From NCBI GenBank assembly GCA_036227345.1, contig CP109468.1:6324001-6388000 (forward strand): a stretch of 64,000 nucleotides of DNA, given 5' to 3'. The notes under the pieces are model-generated. The model had not been told where the DNA came from. It did no database searches and saw only the letters and a list, made by a program, of their open reading frames with translations. The DNA is from Streptomyces sp. NBC_01463 (GTDB lineage Bacteria; Actinomycetota; Actinomycetes; Streptomycetales; Streptomycetaceae). How positions within the stretch are numbered: position 1 is the first letter of the stretch; every line of letters begins with the position of its first letter. Below, piece by piece: positions 16,315-24,651 of the stretch. The translations under genes and the position numbers were made by a program.

Positions 16315-17708
16315 GCTGCTCCCACGGAGGTGGTGGCGGGGGCGGCGGGGGCCGAGTCGTTCTCGGAACCCTCGTCGTCCAGGGTGGAGGTGCCGTACGG
16401 CCGCACCCAGCCCAGCAGGCCGAGGACGCTGTACAGGACGAAGGCGGTGGCCAGCGAGTTCAGGGCCGGGATGCCGCCGTCGTAGAACTTGCCGACGCAG
16501 AACGCCGCGATCCAGATGACGATCGACATCGGGACCCAGGTCGGCGAGGTCTTCGGCAGGGTCTCGGACTCCCGGGTCTCGTCCAGCGGCTTGCGCATCT
16601 TCTTCACGACCCAGTACTCGGCCACGATGATGCCGCCGATCGGCGGGATGGCGACGCCGAGGATCGTCAGGAACTCGGTGAAGTGGGTCATGATCCCGAC
16701 CGCGGACAGGACCGTGCCCGCGATGCCGAGGACGATCGTGACCGCGCCGCGGTGGACGCGCTTGCCGAAGACGACCTGGAAGAAGTTGACGACGCCGAGC
16801 GAGGAGCCGTACAGGTTCCAGTCGTTGATCTTCGCGGTGGACATCAGGACCACGATCACGCCGAAGGCGCCGGAGGTGGAGAGGACGATGTGCGAGACCT
16901 CGTTGCTCTTCACCAGGTGGCCGAGCAGCACTCCGGTCAGGCCGACGATGTACTCGGAGAGGATCATCGAGGAGGCGCTCTGCAGGAAGACGTGCGAGCC
17001 CTTGCGGTTGTAGCGGGTCATCTCCGGGGAGACGATCGCGCCCGTCATGTAGCCGCCCGCGATGGCGGTGGCGGCGACGGCCAGCGGGATCGTGTCGCCG
17101 GGCGGCGGCGAGTGGATCAGGTCGCTGAAGGAGTGGTCGTTGAGCGTGTTGACGACCGACCAGGCGACCATCGCGAAGAACAGCGGGGTGACGACCTTCG
17201 CGAAGTTCGCCATGTACTTGAAGCCGAAGATCACCAGCGCGGTGATGGCGATCCCGGCGAGCACGCACCACATCCAGGACGGTCCGCCGACCAGCGCCGA
17301 GACGCTGTTGCCGAAGATCGTGTTCTGGACGCCGAACCAGCCGACCAGGCTGACCGCGATGACGAAGCTGACCAGCGCGGAGCCGTTGCGGCCGAAGCCC
17401 ACCCAGCGGGTCAGCATCGGGGTCGCGAGACCCTCGCGCATCCCGGCCAGACCGATCGCGAAGATCACGATCTCCAGGATCACCGCGCCGAGCGTGAAGG
17501 CGAGGAAGGCGTTGCCGAAGGTCATGCCGACGCCGATGGTGGCGCCGAGCGTGAACTGCGAGATCGAACCGGACTGGGCCAGCCACTGGAGCAGCATCGA
17601 CCAGAAACCGAAGCGCTTGTCGCGCGGGACGCGCGAGAGCGAGTAGTCGTCGCTGCCGATGCTCTTGGCCTCGGGGGCCACGGCGCCGGCCTGTGGGGTG
17701 GCAGCCAT
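16311..17708 (-). CDS. NCS1-family purine-cytosine-type permease
   Basis: A 465-residue integral membrane protein with about 12 helices. It has the NCS1 signatures FTLGATIGVGMTFGNAF, LVSFVIAVSLVGWFGVQN, and the loop after helix 6 (GAIVSPEMTRYNRKG) of cytosine/hydantoin/allantoin transporters. It is a cation symporter. The linkage to DUF1177 and an M20 hydrolase, and the lack of cytosine deaminase, suggest a substrate with an amide or ureide bond rather than cytosine. It overlaps the M20 gene by 4 bp and touches the DUF1177 stop at its ATG. Confidence 0.88.
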   Translation of the reverse strand: MAATPQAGAVAPEAKSIGSDDYSLSRVPRDKRFGFWSMLLQWLAQSGSISQFTLGATIGVGMTFGNAFLAFTLGAVILEIVIFAIGLAGMREGLATPMLTRWVGFGRNGSALVSFVIAVSLVGWFGVQNTIFGNSVSALVGGPSWMWCVLAGIAITALVIFGFKYMANFAKVVTPLFFAMVAWSVVNTLNDHSFSDLIHSPPPGDTIPLAVAATAIAGGYMTGAIVSPEMTRYNRKGSHVFLQSASSMILSEYIVGLTGVLLGHLVKSNEVSHIVLSTSGAFGVIVVLMSTAKINDWNLYGSSLGVVNFFQVVFGKRVHRGAVTIVLGIAGTVLSAVGIMTHFTEFLTILGVAIPPIGGIIVAEYWVVKKMRKPLDETRESETLPKTSPTWVPMSIVIWIAAFCVGKFYDGGIPALNSLATAFVLYSVLGLLGWVRPYGTSTLDDEGSENDSAPAAPATTSVGAA

Positions 17709-18661
17709 CAGGACTCCTGGGGTGTGCGGCCGAAGGTCTGCAGGTGAGCCAGCGACCCGTAGCGGTTGACGAGGTTGTCGAACTCCACCGCGTCGTGGAA
17801 GTCCAGGTGGCCGCCGCCGTAGGCCTTGGCGACCTCCACGGCGTAGCGGGCGGCGGACGCGATGTCGGTCTCGTGACTCGCGCCGGTGCCGCAGCCGGGC
17901 ACCGCGGCGGCCGAGGTGATGGCCAGACCGATGACGGGAGCGGCCGTCGCGGTGGAGGGCTGGAGGATCGAATTGATGTGGTGTGCCCCGTTACCGTACG
18001 GCGTGATGTCCTGAGTCGTCACGGGGTACGTGACCAACGGCTCACCCGTCACCACGGCCAGCAGCTCACCGAGCTGCTCGCTGACCCGGAGCACCCAGCC
18101 CTCCTTGACGGTGGGCGACAGGGCGAGGCCCTTGTGGTTGATGATCCGGTTGCCCTTGGTGGTGTCGATGGAGAGCACGGCCTCCATCTCGTCCGTCACC
18201 TCGTGGCGGTTCATGGTGGCGATGTCCACGGGCGAGCCCATGAACGGCACCGGGTCGTGCGGCTCGGTCGGCGCGTCCGGGCAGATGTGGGTGGCGACGA
18301 TCACGTCGCCGGGCAGCACATCGCCGCGGCGGCGCATGTCGAGCAGCTTGGCGGCGGTGGCGACGGCCGAGACCGCTCCGTCGGCGTCGGAGACCAGGCC
18401 GGTCACCTCGGGCCGGGCGCCGATGCCGCCGAGCCGGCCGACGACGCCCAGGGTGCGGGCGCTGCCTCCGGCGGTGCGTCCCCGGGAGCCGGGGATGCGG
18501 ACCATCACGAAGTCCGTCGAGCCCCGTTCGCCGGCGACCGTGGCCACCTCCGCGGACGAGCCCTCGGCCCCCGCTACGGAGTCGAGGTACTCGACGACCG
18601 TCTTGCCACTGGCCTGGGGGTCGTCCAGAAGACCGACGACGTCCAGCACGTACTTCAACAT
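17708..18661 (-). CDS. DUF1177-family protein
   Basis: A 317-residue protein of the DUF1177 family. It has conserved segments rich in His, Asp and Cys (VIVATHICPDAPTEPHDP, VDIATMNRHEV, AVLSIDTTKGNRI, GCGTGASHETDIASAARYA), which look like a metal-binding hydrolase site; that reading is inference. It is the first gene of the operon with the NCS1 permease and the M20 hydrolase. ATG 18661 is preceded by AAAGG. A hairpin and an IclR-type palindrome lie in the gap to the divergent iclR gene, so IclR probably controls it. Confidence 0.82.
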   Translation of the reverse strand: MLKYVLDVVGLLDDPQASGKTVVEYLDSVAGAEGSSAEVATVAGERGSTDFVMVRIPGSRGRTAGGSARTLGVVGRLGGIGARPEVTGLVSDADGAVSAVATAAKLLDMRRRGDVLPGDVIVATHICPDAPTEPHDPVPFMGSPVDIATMNRHEVTDEMEAVLSIDTTKGNRIINHKGLALSPTVKEGWVLRVSEQLGELLAVVTGEPLVTYPVTTQDITPYGNGAHHINSILQPSTATAAPVIGLAITSAAAVPGCGTGASHETDIASAARYAVEVAKAYGGGHLDFHDAVEFDNLVNRYGSLAHLQTFGRTPQES

Positions 18662-18689
18662 GGGGGGCCTTTCTCGCGCATCCGTCACA

Positions 18690-18728
18690 CCCGTCCGGCG
18701 CCCGGCAGGGAGTGGGACGCCGGACGGG
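18690..18728 (-). promoter_or_regulatory. Stem-loop in the leader of the DUF1177 operon
   Basis: Perfect 11-bp arms CCCGTCCGGCG / CGCCGGACGGG with a 17-base loop, 28 bp upstream of the DUF1177 start. It may be a leader hairpin or a long-spaced operator. Confidence 0.5.
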
Positions 18729-18756
18729 GTGCTGAGAGCAGATTCGGGATCGGATA

Positions 18757-18767
18757 GCGTTGAACGC
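18757..18767. promoter_or_regulatory. Candidate IclR operator
   Basis: GCGTTGAACGC, a perfect palindrome of 5-bp arms around one base, lies in the AT-richer part of the iclR / DUF1177 divergent promoter, 41 bp before iclR. Its overlap with a wider GTTG-N4-CAAC is typical of short IclR half-sites. The assignment is by position only. Confidence 0.45.
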
Positions 18768-18808
18768 AACTGTTTCCCGTTATTTGCAATTCAGGTCTGA
18801 ATGGTGAG

Positions 18809-19642
18809 ATGACGATGGCGGACTTCGATCTGGACCGGCGCACCCCCGCCGGGGCCCTGCAAACCGTCGACCGGGCGCTCCTCGTGCTGCTCGCGTTCGA
18901 GCGGACCAGACCCGACTGGGGCGTCACCGAGGTCGCCGAGGAGTTCGGCTGGGACACCTCGGTGGCCCAGCGGCTGCTCGCCACCCTCGCCGGGCGCGGC
19001 TTCCTGGTCTCCGACCCGGCCACCCGGCGCTACCGCATCGGCCCCGCCGTGCTGCGCCTCGGCAGGCTCTGGGAGCGCTCGGGCTCCCTGGAGCTGCTCG
19101 CCGGGCCGGTCCTGGAGGAGCTGCGCCGGGTCACCGGCGACACCGTGCTGTTCTGCCTGCCGGACAGCTTCCACATGCGGTGCGTGGCCGCCGAGGAGGG
19201 CGAGACCGGGCCGCTGCGCTACTACCCGCTGGTCGGTGAGCTCTACCCGGCGCACGCCGGGGCGACCAGCAAGTCGTTCTACGCCTACCTGCCGGACGAG
19301 CAGCGCCACCGGCTCTTCCGGGGGCGCCCGATGGCCCGGTTCACCGACCGGACCGTCACCGATCCGGACCAGCTGGAGCAGGAGTTCCTGAAGGTCCGGG
19401 CCCAGGGGTACGCCTGGACGGTCGGCGAGTACGACACCGGCGTCGCGACCCTCGCCGTCCCGGTCTTCCTCGGCCGTGAACCCTACGGAAGCCTCAGCCT
19501 GGGCGGCGCCGAGGAACGGTTCGAGGGGGCGCACGAGAGCCGCCTCGAAGCGCTGCGGCACGCTGCCGAGATGCTGGAGCGGCGCCTCACCCACCCGCCG
19601 CAGCGCCCGAAGCCGAAGACCCGCCGGACCCGGGCCGCCTGA
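18809..19642 (+). CDS. IclR-family transcriptional regulator
   Basis: A 277-residue IclR protein. The winged-helix N-terminus is LQTVDRALLVLLAFERTRPD then EVAEEFGWDTSVAQRLLATL. The C-terminal effector domain follows, with LPDSFHMRCVAAEEGETG and GYAWTVGEYDTGVATLAVPV. IclR proteins bind small carboxylates or amides. Divergent from the DUF1177-permease-M20 operon and followed by peptidase E, it is the obvious local regulator. ATG 18809 is weakly supported; ATG 18815 (MADFDL) is an alternative start. Confidence 0.88.
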   Translation: MTMADFDLDRRTPAGALQTVDRALLVLLAFERTRPDWGVTEVAEEFGWDTSVAQRLLATLAGRGFLVSDPATRRYRIGPAVLRLGRLWERSGSLELLAGPVLEELRRVTGDTVLFCLPDSFHMRCVAAEEGETGPLRYYPLVGELYPAHAGATSKSFYAYLPDEQRHRLFRGRPMARFTDRTVTDPDQLEQEFLKVRAQGYAWTVGEYDTGVATLAVPVFLGREPYGSLSLGGAEERFEGAHESRLEALRHAAEMLERRLTHPPQRPKPKTRRTRAA

Positions 19643-19695
19643 CCCGGGAACAGCTCCGCACGATCTGACCCGAAGAGAACCCCAAGAGGAACCCC

Positions 19696-20424
19696 GTGAA
19701 TCTGCTCCTGCTCTCCAACTCCACCCAGCACGGCTGCGGTTACCTGGAACACGCCCTCGACACGGTCGCGGCCTTCCTGCCGTCCGGCGCCCGGCTGGCC
19801 TTCGTGCCGTACGCGCTCGCCGACTACGCCACGTACACCGCACGCGTCCGCGAGGCCCTGGAGCCGGCCGGGATCACCGTCCGCGGGGTCCACGAGAACG
19901 CCGACCCGGTCGCCGAACTCGCCGCCTCCGACGCCGTGTTCATCGGCGGTGGCAACTCCTTCCGGCTGCTGAGCGCGCTCTACAGGACCGGTCTGCGCGA
20001 CGCCGTCACCGAGGCGGTGCGCGAGGGCCTCCCGTACATGGGAGCCAGCGCGGGGACGAACATGGCGGCGCCCACGCTCCGCACGACCAACGACATGCCC
20101 ATCGTGCAGCCGCCGTCCTTCGAGACGCTCGGCCTCGTCCCGTTCCAGATCAACCCGCACTACCTGGACCCGGACCCGGACAGCACCCACAAGGGCGAGA
20201 CCCGCGAGGAGCGGCTCGGGGAGTTCCTGGAGGAGAACGACGTCCCGGTGCTCGGGCTGCGCGAGGGGTCATGGCTGCGGGTCAACGGGCGTCAGGCCCG
20301 GGTCCAGGGCGCCCGCCCCGCCAGGCTGTTCACCCGCGGCGCGCAGCCGCAGGAGCTCCCGGTGGGGACGGACGTCTCTCATCTGCTCACGACCGCGCCG
20401 CGGTTCGACGCTCCGGTGCGCTGA
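19696..20424 (+). CDS. pepE: Peptidase E, S51-family (alpha-aspartyl dipeptidase type)
   Basis: A 242-residue serine peptidase of family S51. The nucleophile elbow is GASAGTN with Ser118, and His155 (NPHYLD) is the base; both match the E. coli PepE positions 120 and 157 closely. PepE hydrolyses dipeptides with N-terminal Asp. GTG 19696 follows AAGAGGAA. It lies 53 bp after iclR on the same strand and adds a second peptidase to the locus. Its last 38 bp overlap the end of the convergent MFS gene. Confidence 0.9.
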   Translation: MNLLLLSNSTQHGCGYLEHALDTVAAFLPSGARLAFVPYALADYATYTARVREALEPAGITVRGVHENADPVAELAASDAVFIGGGNSFRLLSALYRTGLRDAVTEAVREGLPYMGASAGTNMAAPTLRTTNDMPIVQPPSFETLGLVPFQINPHYLDPDPDSTHKGETREERLGEFLEENDVPVLGLREGSWLRVNGRQARVQGARPARLFTRGAQPQELPVGTDVSHLLTTAPRFDAPVR

Positions 20425-22198
20425 GCGTCAGCACCAGATCGGTCTCGCTCCGCGGCCCGTCCGCCGGGTACGACGCGGGGCGGGCCCGCGGCGCGTATCC
20501 GGCGGCCGATCCGGCCAGGACGAAGCTCCCGCTGCCCGGGGCGGCGAGCGCGTAGCGGCCCTCCGCGTCCGTGGTGGTGAGCCCGGCCTGCCGGCCGTGC
20601 CGGTCGATCAGGGTGACGTTGGCACCGGCCACCGGCGTCCCGTCCGCCTCCAGCACCCGGCCGTGGAAGCCGTCGGAACCGAGGTACGGGTGCGGGACGG
20701 GGGGAAGAGGTTCCCCCGCCTCGCGCGCGGCGTCGTCGCCCGCGCTGCTCGCCAGCAGCACCGGCGAGGCGGCCGAGCGCTGCGAGGGCAGGAACGCCGC
20801 CAGCACGAGACCGACCAGCACCGCCCCCGTCGCGATCATGAACGAGGTCCGGAAGCCCTCCATGCTGGGCACCGAGACCGGGCCCATCCGCACCGAGGTG
20901 TTCGCCAGCACCATGCCGATCACCGCACTCGACACCGAGGTGCCGATCGAGCGCATCAGGGTGTTCAGCCCGTTGGCCGCGCCCGTCTCCGAGGCGTCGA
21001 CGGCCCCGATGATCAGCGCGGGCAGCGAGGAGTACGCGAGTCCGATACCGGCCCCGAGCAGCACCGCGATCACGATGGTCTGCCAGGCGGCGCTCATCAG
21101 GCCGAGCCCGGCGCCGTAGCCGATCGCGATGACCAGCATGCCGAGCATCAAAGTGATCTTGGGGCCGTACCGGGCGGAGATCCGGGCGTACAGCGGGGCG
21201 ACGAGCATCATCGTCAGGCCGAGCGGGGCCACGCACAGGCCGGCGACCACCATGGACTGGCCGAGGCCGTAACCGGTCGACGCCGGCAGCTGGAGCAGCT
21301 GCGGCAGGACCAGCGAGACGGCGTAGAAGGCGACCCCGACCATGATCGAGGCGAGGTTGGTGAGCAGTACCTCGCGGCGGGCCGTGGTCCGCAGGTCGAC
21401 CAGCGGTGCGTCGCTCCGCAGCTCGAACAGGCCCCACAGCACCAGGACGACGAGGGCGGCGGCGATCAGTCCGAGGGTGGTGCCCGAGGTCCAGCCCCAG
21501 TCGCTGCCCTTGGTGATCGGCAGCAGCAGGAGGACCAGGCCGAGCGAGAGGCCGAGCGCCCCGGTGACGTCGAACCGTCCGGGGGCCCGGAGCGAGGTCT
21601 CGGGCACCGTCAGCACGGTCAGCCCCATGGCCAGCACGCCGAGGCCGGCCGAGCCGAAGAAGAGGGTGTGCCAGTCGGTGTGCTGGGCGACCAGCGCGGC
21701 GGCGGGCAGCGCGAGTCCGCCGCCCACCCCGATCGAGGAGCTCATCAGCGCCATCGCGGAGCCGAGCTTCTCGCGCGGCAGCTCGTCGCGCATGATGCCG
21801 ATGCCCAGCGGGATGGCGCCCATGGCGAAGCCCTGGAGCGCACGGCCCACGATCATGATGACGAGATCGTCGGTGAACGCGCATATCAGCGAGCCGACCA
21901 CCATCACGGCGAGGCTGGCCAGCAGCATCCTGCGCTTGCCGTTCAGATCGCCGAGCCGCCCCATGATCGGGGTGGAGACGGCTCCGGCGAGCAGGGTCGC
22001 CGTCATCACCCAGGTGGCGTTCGACGGGTCGGTGTGCAGAAGGGCGGGCAGGTCCTTGATGACGGGGACGAGCAGGGTCTGCATCACCGCGACGGTGATG
22101 CCCGCGAAGGCGAGCACGGGAACGATCCCGCGGCCCGCCTTCGGCGCCCGCGGATCAGGAAGCTCCGCGGTGGGCGTTTCGTGCGTCGTCTGTGGCAT
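20387..22198 (-). CDS. 14-helix MFS drug exporter with C-terminal carboxypeptidase-regulatory-like domain
   Basis: A 603-residue protein. Residues about 30-485 are a DHA2/EmrB-type MFS exporter with motif A GRLGDLNGKRRML and motif C AIPLGIGIMRDELP. The last 90 or so residues (FHGRVLEADGTPVAGANVTL, then GRYALAAPGSGSFVLAGSA) are a carboxypeptidase D regulatory-like beta-sandwich, unusual on a transporter; by topology it should face the cytoplasm. ATG 22198 is the chosen start. It is divergent from the fused acyl-CoA dehydrogenase across a promoter with a KstR box. The cargo is unknown. Confidence 0.87.
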   Translation of the reverse strand: MPQTTHETPTAELPDPRAPKAGRGIVPVLAFAGITVAVMQTLLVPVIKDLPALLHTDPSNATWVMTATLLAGAVSTPIMGRLGDLNGKRRMLLASLAVMVVGSLICAFTDDLVIMIVGRALQGFAMGAIPLGIGIMRDELPREKLGSAMALMSSSIGVGGGLALPAAALVAQHTDWHTLFFGSAGLGVLAMGLTVLTVPETSLRAPGRFDVTGALGLSLGLVLLLLPITKGSDWGWTSGTTLGLIAAALVVLVLWGLFELRSDAPLVDLRTTARREVLLTNLASIMVGVAFYAVSLVLPQLLQLPASTGYGLGQSMVVAGLCVAPLGLTMMLVAPLYARISARYGPKITLMLGMLVIAIGYGAGLGLMSAAWQTIVIAVLLGAGIGLAYSSLPALIIGAVDASETGAANGLNTLMRSIGTSVSSAVIGMVLANTSVRMGPVSVPSMEGFRTSFMIATGAVLVGLVLAAFLPSQRSAASPVLLASSAGDDAAREAGEPLPPVPHPYLGSDGFHGRVLEADGTPVAGANVTLIDRHGRQAGLTTTDAEGRYALAAPGSGSFVLAGSAAGYAPRARPASYPADGPRSETDLVLTLSAPERRTAARS

Positions 22199-22384
22199 GC
22201 GTGCGGCCTCCGGGCGGCAGGAGAGGGAGGGTGAGGACGGGAGCGCGGTCCCTGCGGCGGGCAGCACTGACCGCCAAGTACGTGCAGGGTGAAACCTTCC
22301 GGATGTCCGAGGTATTCCGGTAATAAGGCAAGAACAGGTCAAGACGGCCGGCCCGGTTTCCGGCGCGGCCGCAACTGGGTGCTC

Positions 22385-22403
22385 ATCTGACCTTCCGTCA
22401 GAT
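22385..22403. promoter_or_regulatory. 19-bp perfect inverted repeat abutting KstR box 2
   Basis: ATCTGAC / GTCAGAT, perfect 7-bp arms around CTTCC. It ends exactly where the KstR box begins (22404), so two regulators could compete or co-operate at this promoter. Related to the palindromes at 12100 and 38064. Confidence 0.65.
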
Positions 22404-22417
22404 TGGAACGTGTTCTA
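22404..22417. promoter_or_regulatory. KstR box 2 upstream of the fused acyl-CoA dehydrogenase
   Basis: TGGAACGTGTTCTA matches TNNAACNNGTTNNA at all fixed positions. It lies 41 bp upstream of the acyl-CoA dehydrogenase start and 205 bp from the divergent MFS gene. Confidence 0.82.
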
Positions 22418-22458
22418 CTCTTGCGCCGTTCCAGTGGCTGCGACCGGCGAGGATCCGC

Positions 22459-24642
22459 ATGGGCATCGGAATCACCGAAGAACACAGGGAGCTCGCGCAG
22501 GCCGTACGGGGATGGCTGGCGCGGGCCGTACCGCCCGGAGAAATCCGCAGACTCCTCGACGCGGAAGCCCCCGCCGCCCCCGGCGCACGCCCCGCGTACT
22601 GGGACGGGCTCGGCGAGCAGGGGCTGCTCGGCATCCATCTGCCCGAGGCGTACGGCGGCGGGGGCGGCGACCTCCTCGACCTGGCCGTCGTCCTTGAGGA
22701 GGCAGGCCGCGCCGCACTCCCTGGCCCCTGTCTGCCGAGCGCCCTCGCCTCGGCCGTCCTGCACGCCGCGGGCGCCGACGCGCTGGTACGCGACCTGGCG
22801 GCCGGGACCCGCATCGGCGCCGTCGCCCTCGGGCCCGGATCGCTCACCGCCGTCGAGCACGAGGACGGCCACCTCCTGGACGGCGAACCGCCACCGGTCC
22901 TCTCCGGCGCCGAGGCCTGCCTGCTCCTGCTCCCGGCCGCCTCGGCCACCGGCATCCGCTGGTTCGCCGTCGACACCGCCGCACCGGGACTGACCGTGCG
23001 CCCGCACCACGGCGCCGACCCCACCCGGCCCACCGCCGCGGTCCGGGCCGACGGCGTCCTGGTCCCCGCCGGACGCGTCCTGCGCACCGGCTCCGGCCTC
23101 GTCCGCGATCTCGCCGCCGTCCTGTTCGCCGCCGAGGCCTGCGGCACCGCGGCCCGCTGCCTGGACACCGCCGCCGAGTACGCCAAGGTCCGCGAACAGT
23201 TCGGCCGGCCCATCGGACAGTTCCAGGGCGTCAAGCACCTGTGCGCCGACATGCTCGTACGCGTCGAACAGGCCCGCGCGCTGACCTGGGACGCCGCCCG
23301 TGCGGCCGGTGAACCCCACCAGCCCGACGAGGTGCGGGGCCTGGCCGCCGCGCTCGCCGCGGCGACCGCGCTGGACGCCGCCTACAGCTGCGCCAAGGAC
23401 GCCATCCAGATCCTCGGCGGGATCGGCTTCACCTGGGAGCACGACGCCCATCTGTATCTGCGCCGCGCCCTGGTGGCGCGCCAGCTGCTGGGCGGCGCGG
23501 ACGAGCACCGGCAGCGCGCCGTCCGGCTGGCCGGGGCGGGCGCGCGCCGCGAACTCGCCCTGGAACTGCCGGAGCAGGCGGCCTCGCACCGCGCGGCGGC
23601 CCGCGAGGCCGTCGCCGCCGCCCGCGGCCTCGGCCCGCGGGACGCCCGCCGCGCCCTCGCCCCCACCGGCTACGCCGCACCGCATCTGCCCGCGCCCTAT
23701 GGACTGGACGCCGGGCCCGTACAACAGCTCGCCGTGCAGCAGGAGTTGCGCGAGCAGGGCGTGAAGCTGAGCGATCTCTCCATCGCCACCTGGGTGGTGC
23801 CCTCCCTGATCGCCCACGGGACCCCCGCCCAGCAGGACCGCTACCTGCTGCCCACCCTGCGCGGCGACCTCCAGTGGTGCCAGCTGTTCTCCGAACCCGG
23901 CGCCGGATCCGACCTCGCCTCCCTGCGCACCCGGGCCGAACGGACCCCCGAGGGCTGGCGGATCAACGGCCAGAAGGTGTGGACGAGCGCCGCCCAGTGG
24001 GCCGACCACGGCATCCTGCTCGCCAGGACCGACCCGGACGCCCCCAAGCACCAGGGGCTCGGCTACTTCCTCGTCGACATGAAGAACACCGAGGGCATCG
24101 ACATCCGCCCGCTGAAGGAGATCACCGGCGACTCCCTCTTCAACGAGGTGTACTTCGACGACGTCCTGCTGCCCCACGACGCCCTGGTCGGCGAGGCCGG
24201 CGGCGGCTGGAAGGTCGCCCGCAACACCCTGGGCAACGAACGCGTCCACATGGCCGACCAGATGAGCTTCGACACCGGCCTGGAAGCGCTGATCGACCGC
24301 GCGGCCGGACTCGACGGCGCCTGCCGGGCCAGGATCGGCGCACTCGCCGCCGAGGCCCACGCACTGGCCTGCATCGGACTGCGCACCACGCTCCAGCAGG
24401 TCTCCGGCCTCGAACCGGGCGCGGGCGCCTCCGTACGCAAGCTCGTCCAGACCGTCCACCAGCAGAAGATCGCCGAACTCTCCCTGGAACTGCTCGGCCC
24501 GGACGGGGCGGTGTGCGAGGGGGCGGGGGAGCGGGCGGTGCACGGCTTCCTGATGTCCCGCTGCCTGACCATCGCGGGCGGCACCACCCAGGTTCAGCTC
24601 AATGTCGTCGCCGAGCGCATCCTCGGCCTGCCGAGGGACTGA
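22459..24642 (+). CDS. Fused double acyl-CoA dehydrogenase (FadE34-like)
   Basis: A 727-residue protein made of two acyl-CoA dehydrogenase units. The N-terminal unit (about 1-360) carries the catalytic-base segment GGIGFTWEHD with Glu327 but lacks a complete FAD-contact tail. The C-terminal unit (about 375-727) has WCQLFSEPGAGSDLA and the AGGTTQVQLNVVAERILG tail of FAD-binding partners. Length and order match mycobacterial FadE34 (ChsE3), which dehydrogenates a steroid side-chain CoA thioester and is controlled by KstR. ATG 22459 follows GCGAGGATC. It is co-transcribed with the thiolase 9 bp downstream. Confidence 0.88.
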   Translation: MGIGITEEHRELAQAVRGWLARAVPPGEIRRLLDAEAPAAPGARPAYWDGLGEQGLLGIHLPEAYGGGGGDLLDLAVVLEEAGRAALPGPCLPSALASAVLHAAGADALVRDLAAGTRIGAVALGPGSLTAVEHEDGHLLDGEPPPVLSGAEACLLLLPAASATGIRWFAVDTAAPGLTVRPHHGADPTRPTAAVRADGVLVPAGRVLRTGSGLVRDLAAVLFAAEACGTAARCLDTAAEYAKVREQFGRPIGQFQGVKHLCADMLVRVEQARALTWDAARAAGEPHQPDEVRGLAAALAAATALDAAYSCAKDAIQILGGIGFTWEHDAHLYLRRALVARQLLGGADEHRQRAVRLAGAGARRELALELPEQAASHRAAAREAVAAARGLGPRDARRALAPTGYAAPHLPAPYGLDAGPVQQLAVQQELREQGVKLSDLSIATWVVPSLIAHGTPAQQDRYLLPTLRGDLQWCQLFSEPGAGSDLASLRTRAERTPEGWRINGQKVWTSAAQWADHGILLARTDPDAPKHQGLGYFLVDMKNTEGIDIRPLKEITGDSLFNEVYFDDVLLPHDALVGEAGGGWKVARNTLGNERVHMADQMSFDTGLEALIDRAAGLDGACRARIGALAAEAHALACIGLRTTLQQVSGLEPGAGASVRKLVQTVHQQKIAELSLELLGPDGAVCEGAGERAVHGFLMSRCLTIAGGTTQVQLNVVAERILGLPRD

Positions 24643-24651
24643 GAGGACACC

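Noticed and set aside
14989..17586. Apparent single frame joining the M20 peptidase to the permease region (a fusion)
   Set aside because: The left half is M20 in frame, but the right half is a shifted frame of the NCS1 permease full of Arg/His/Asp runs; the real genes overlap by 4 bp.
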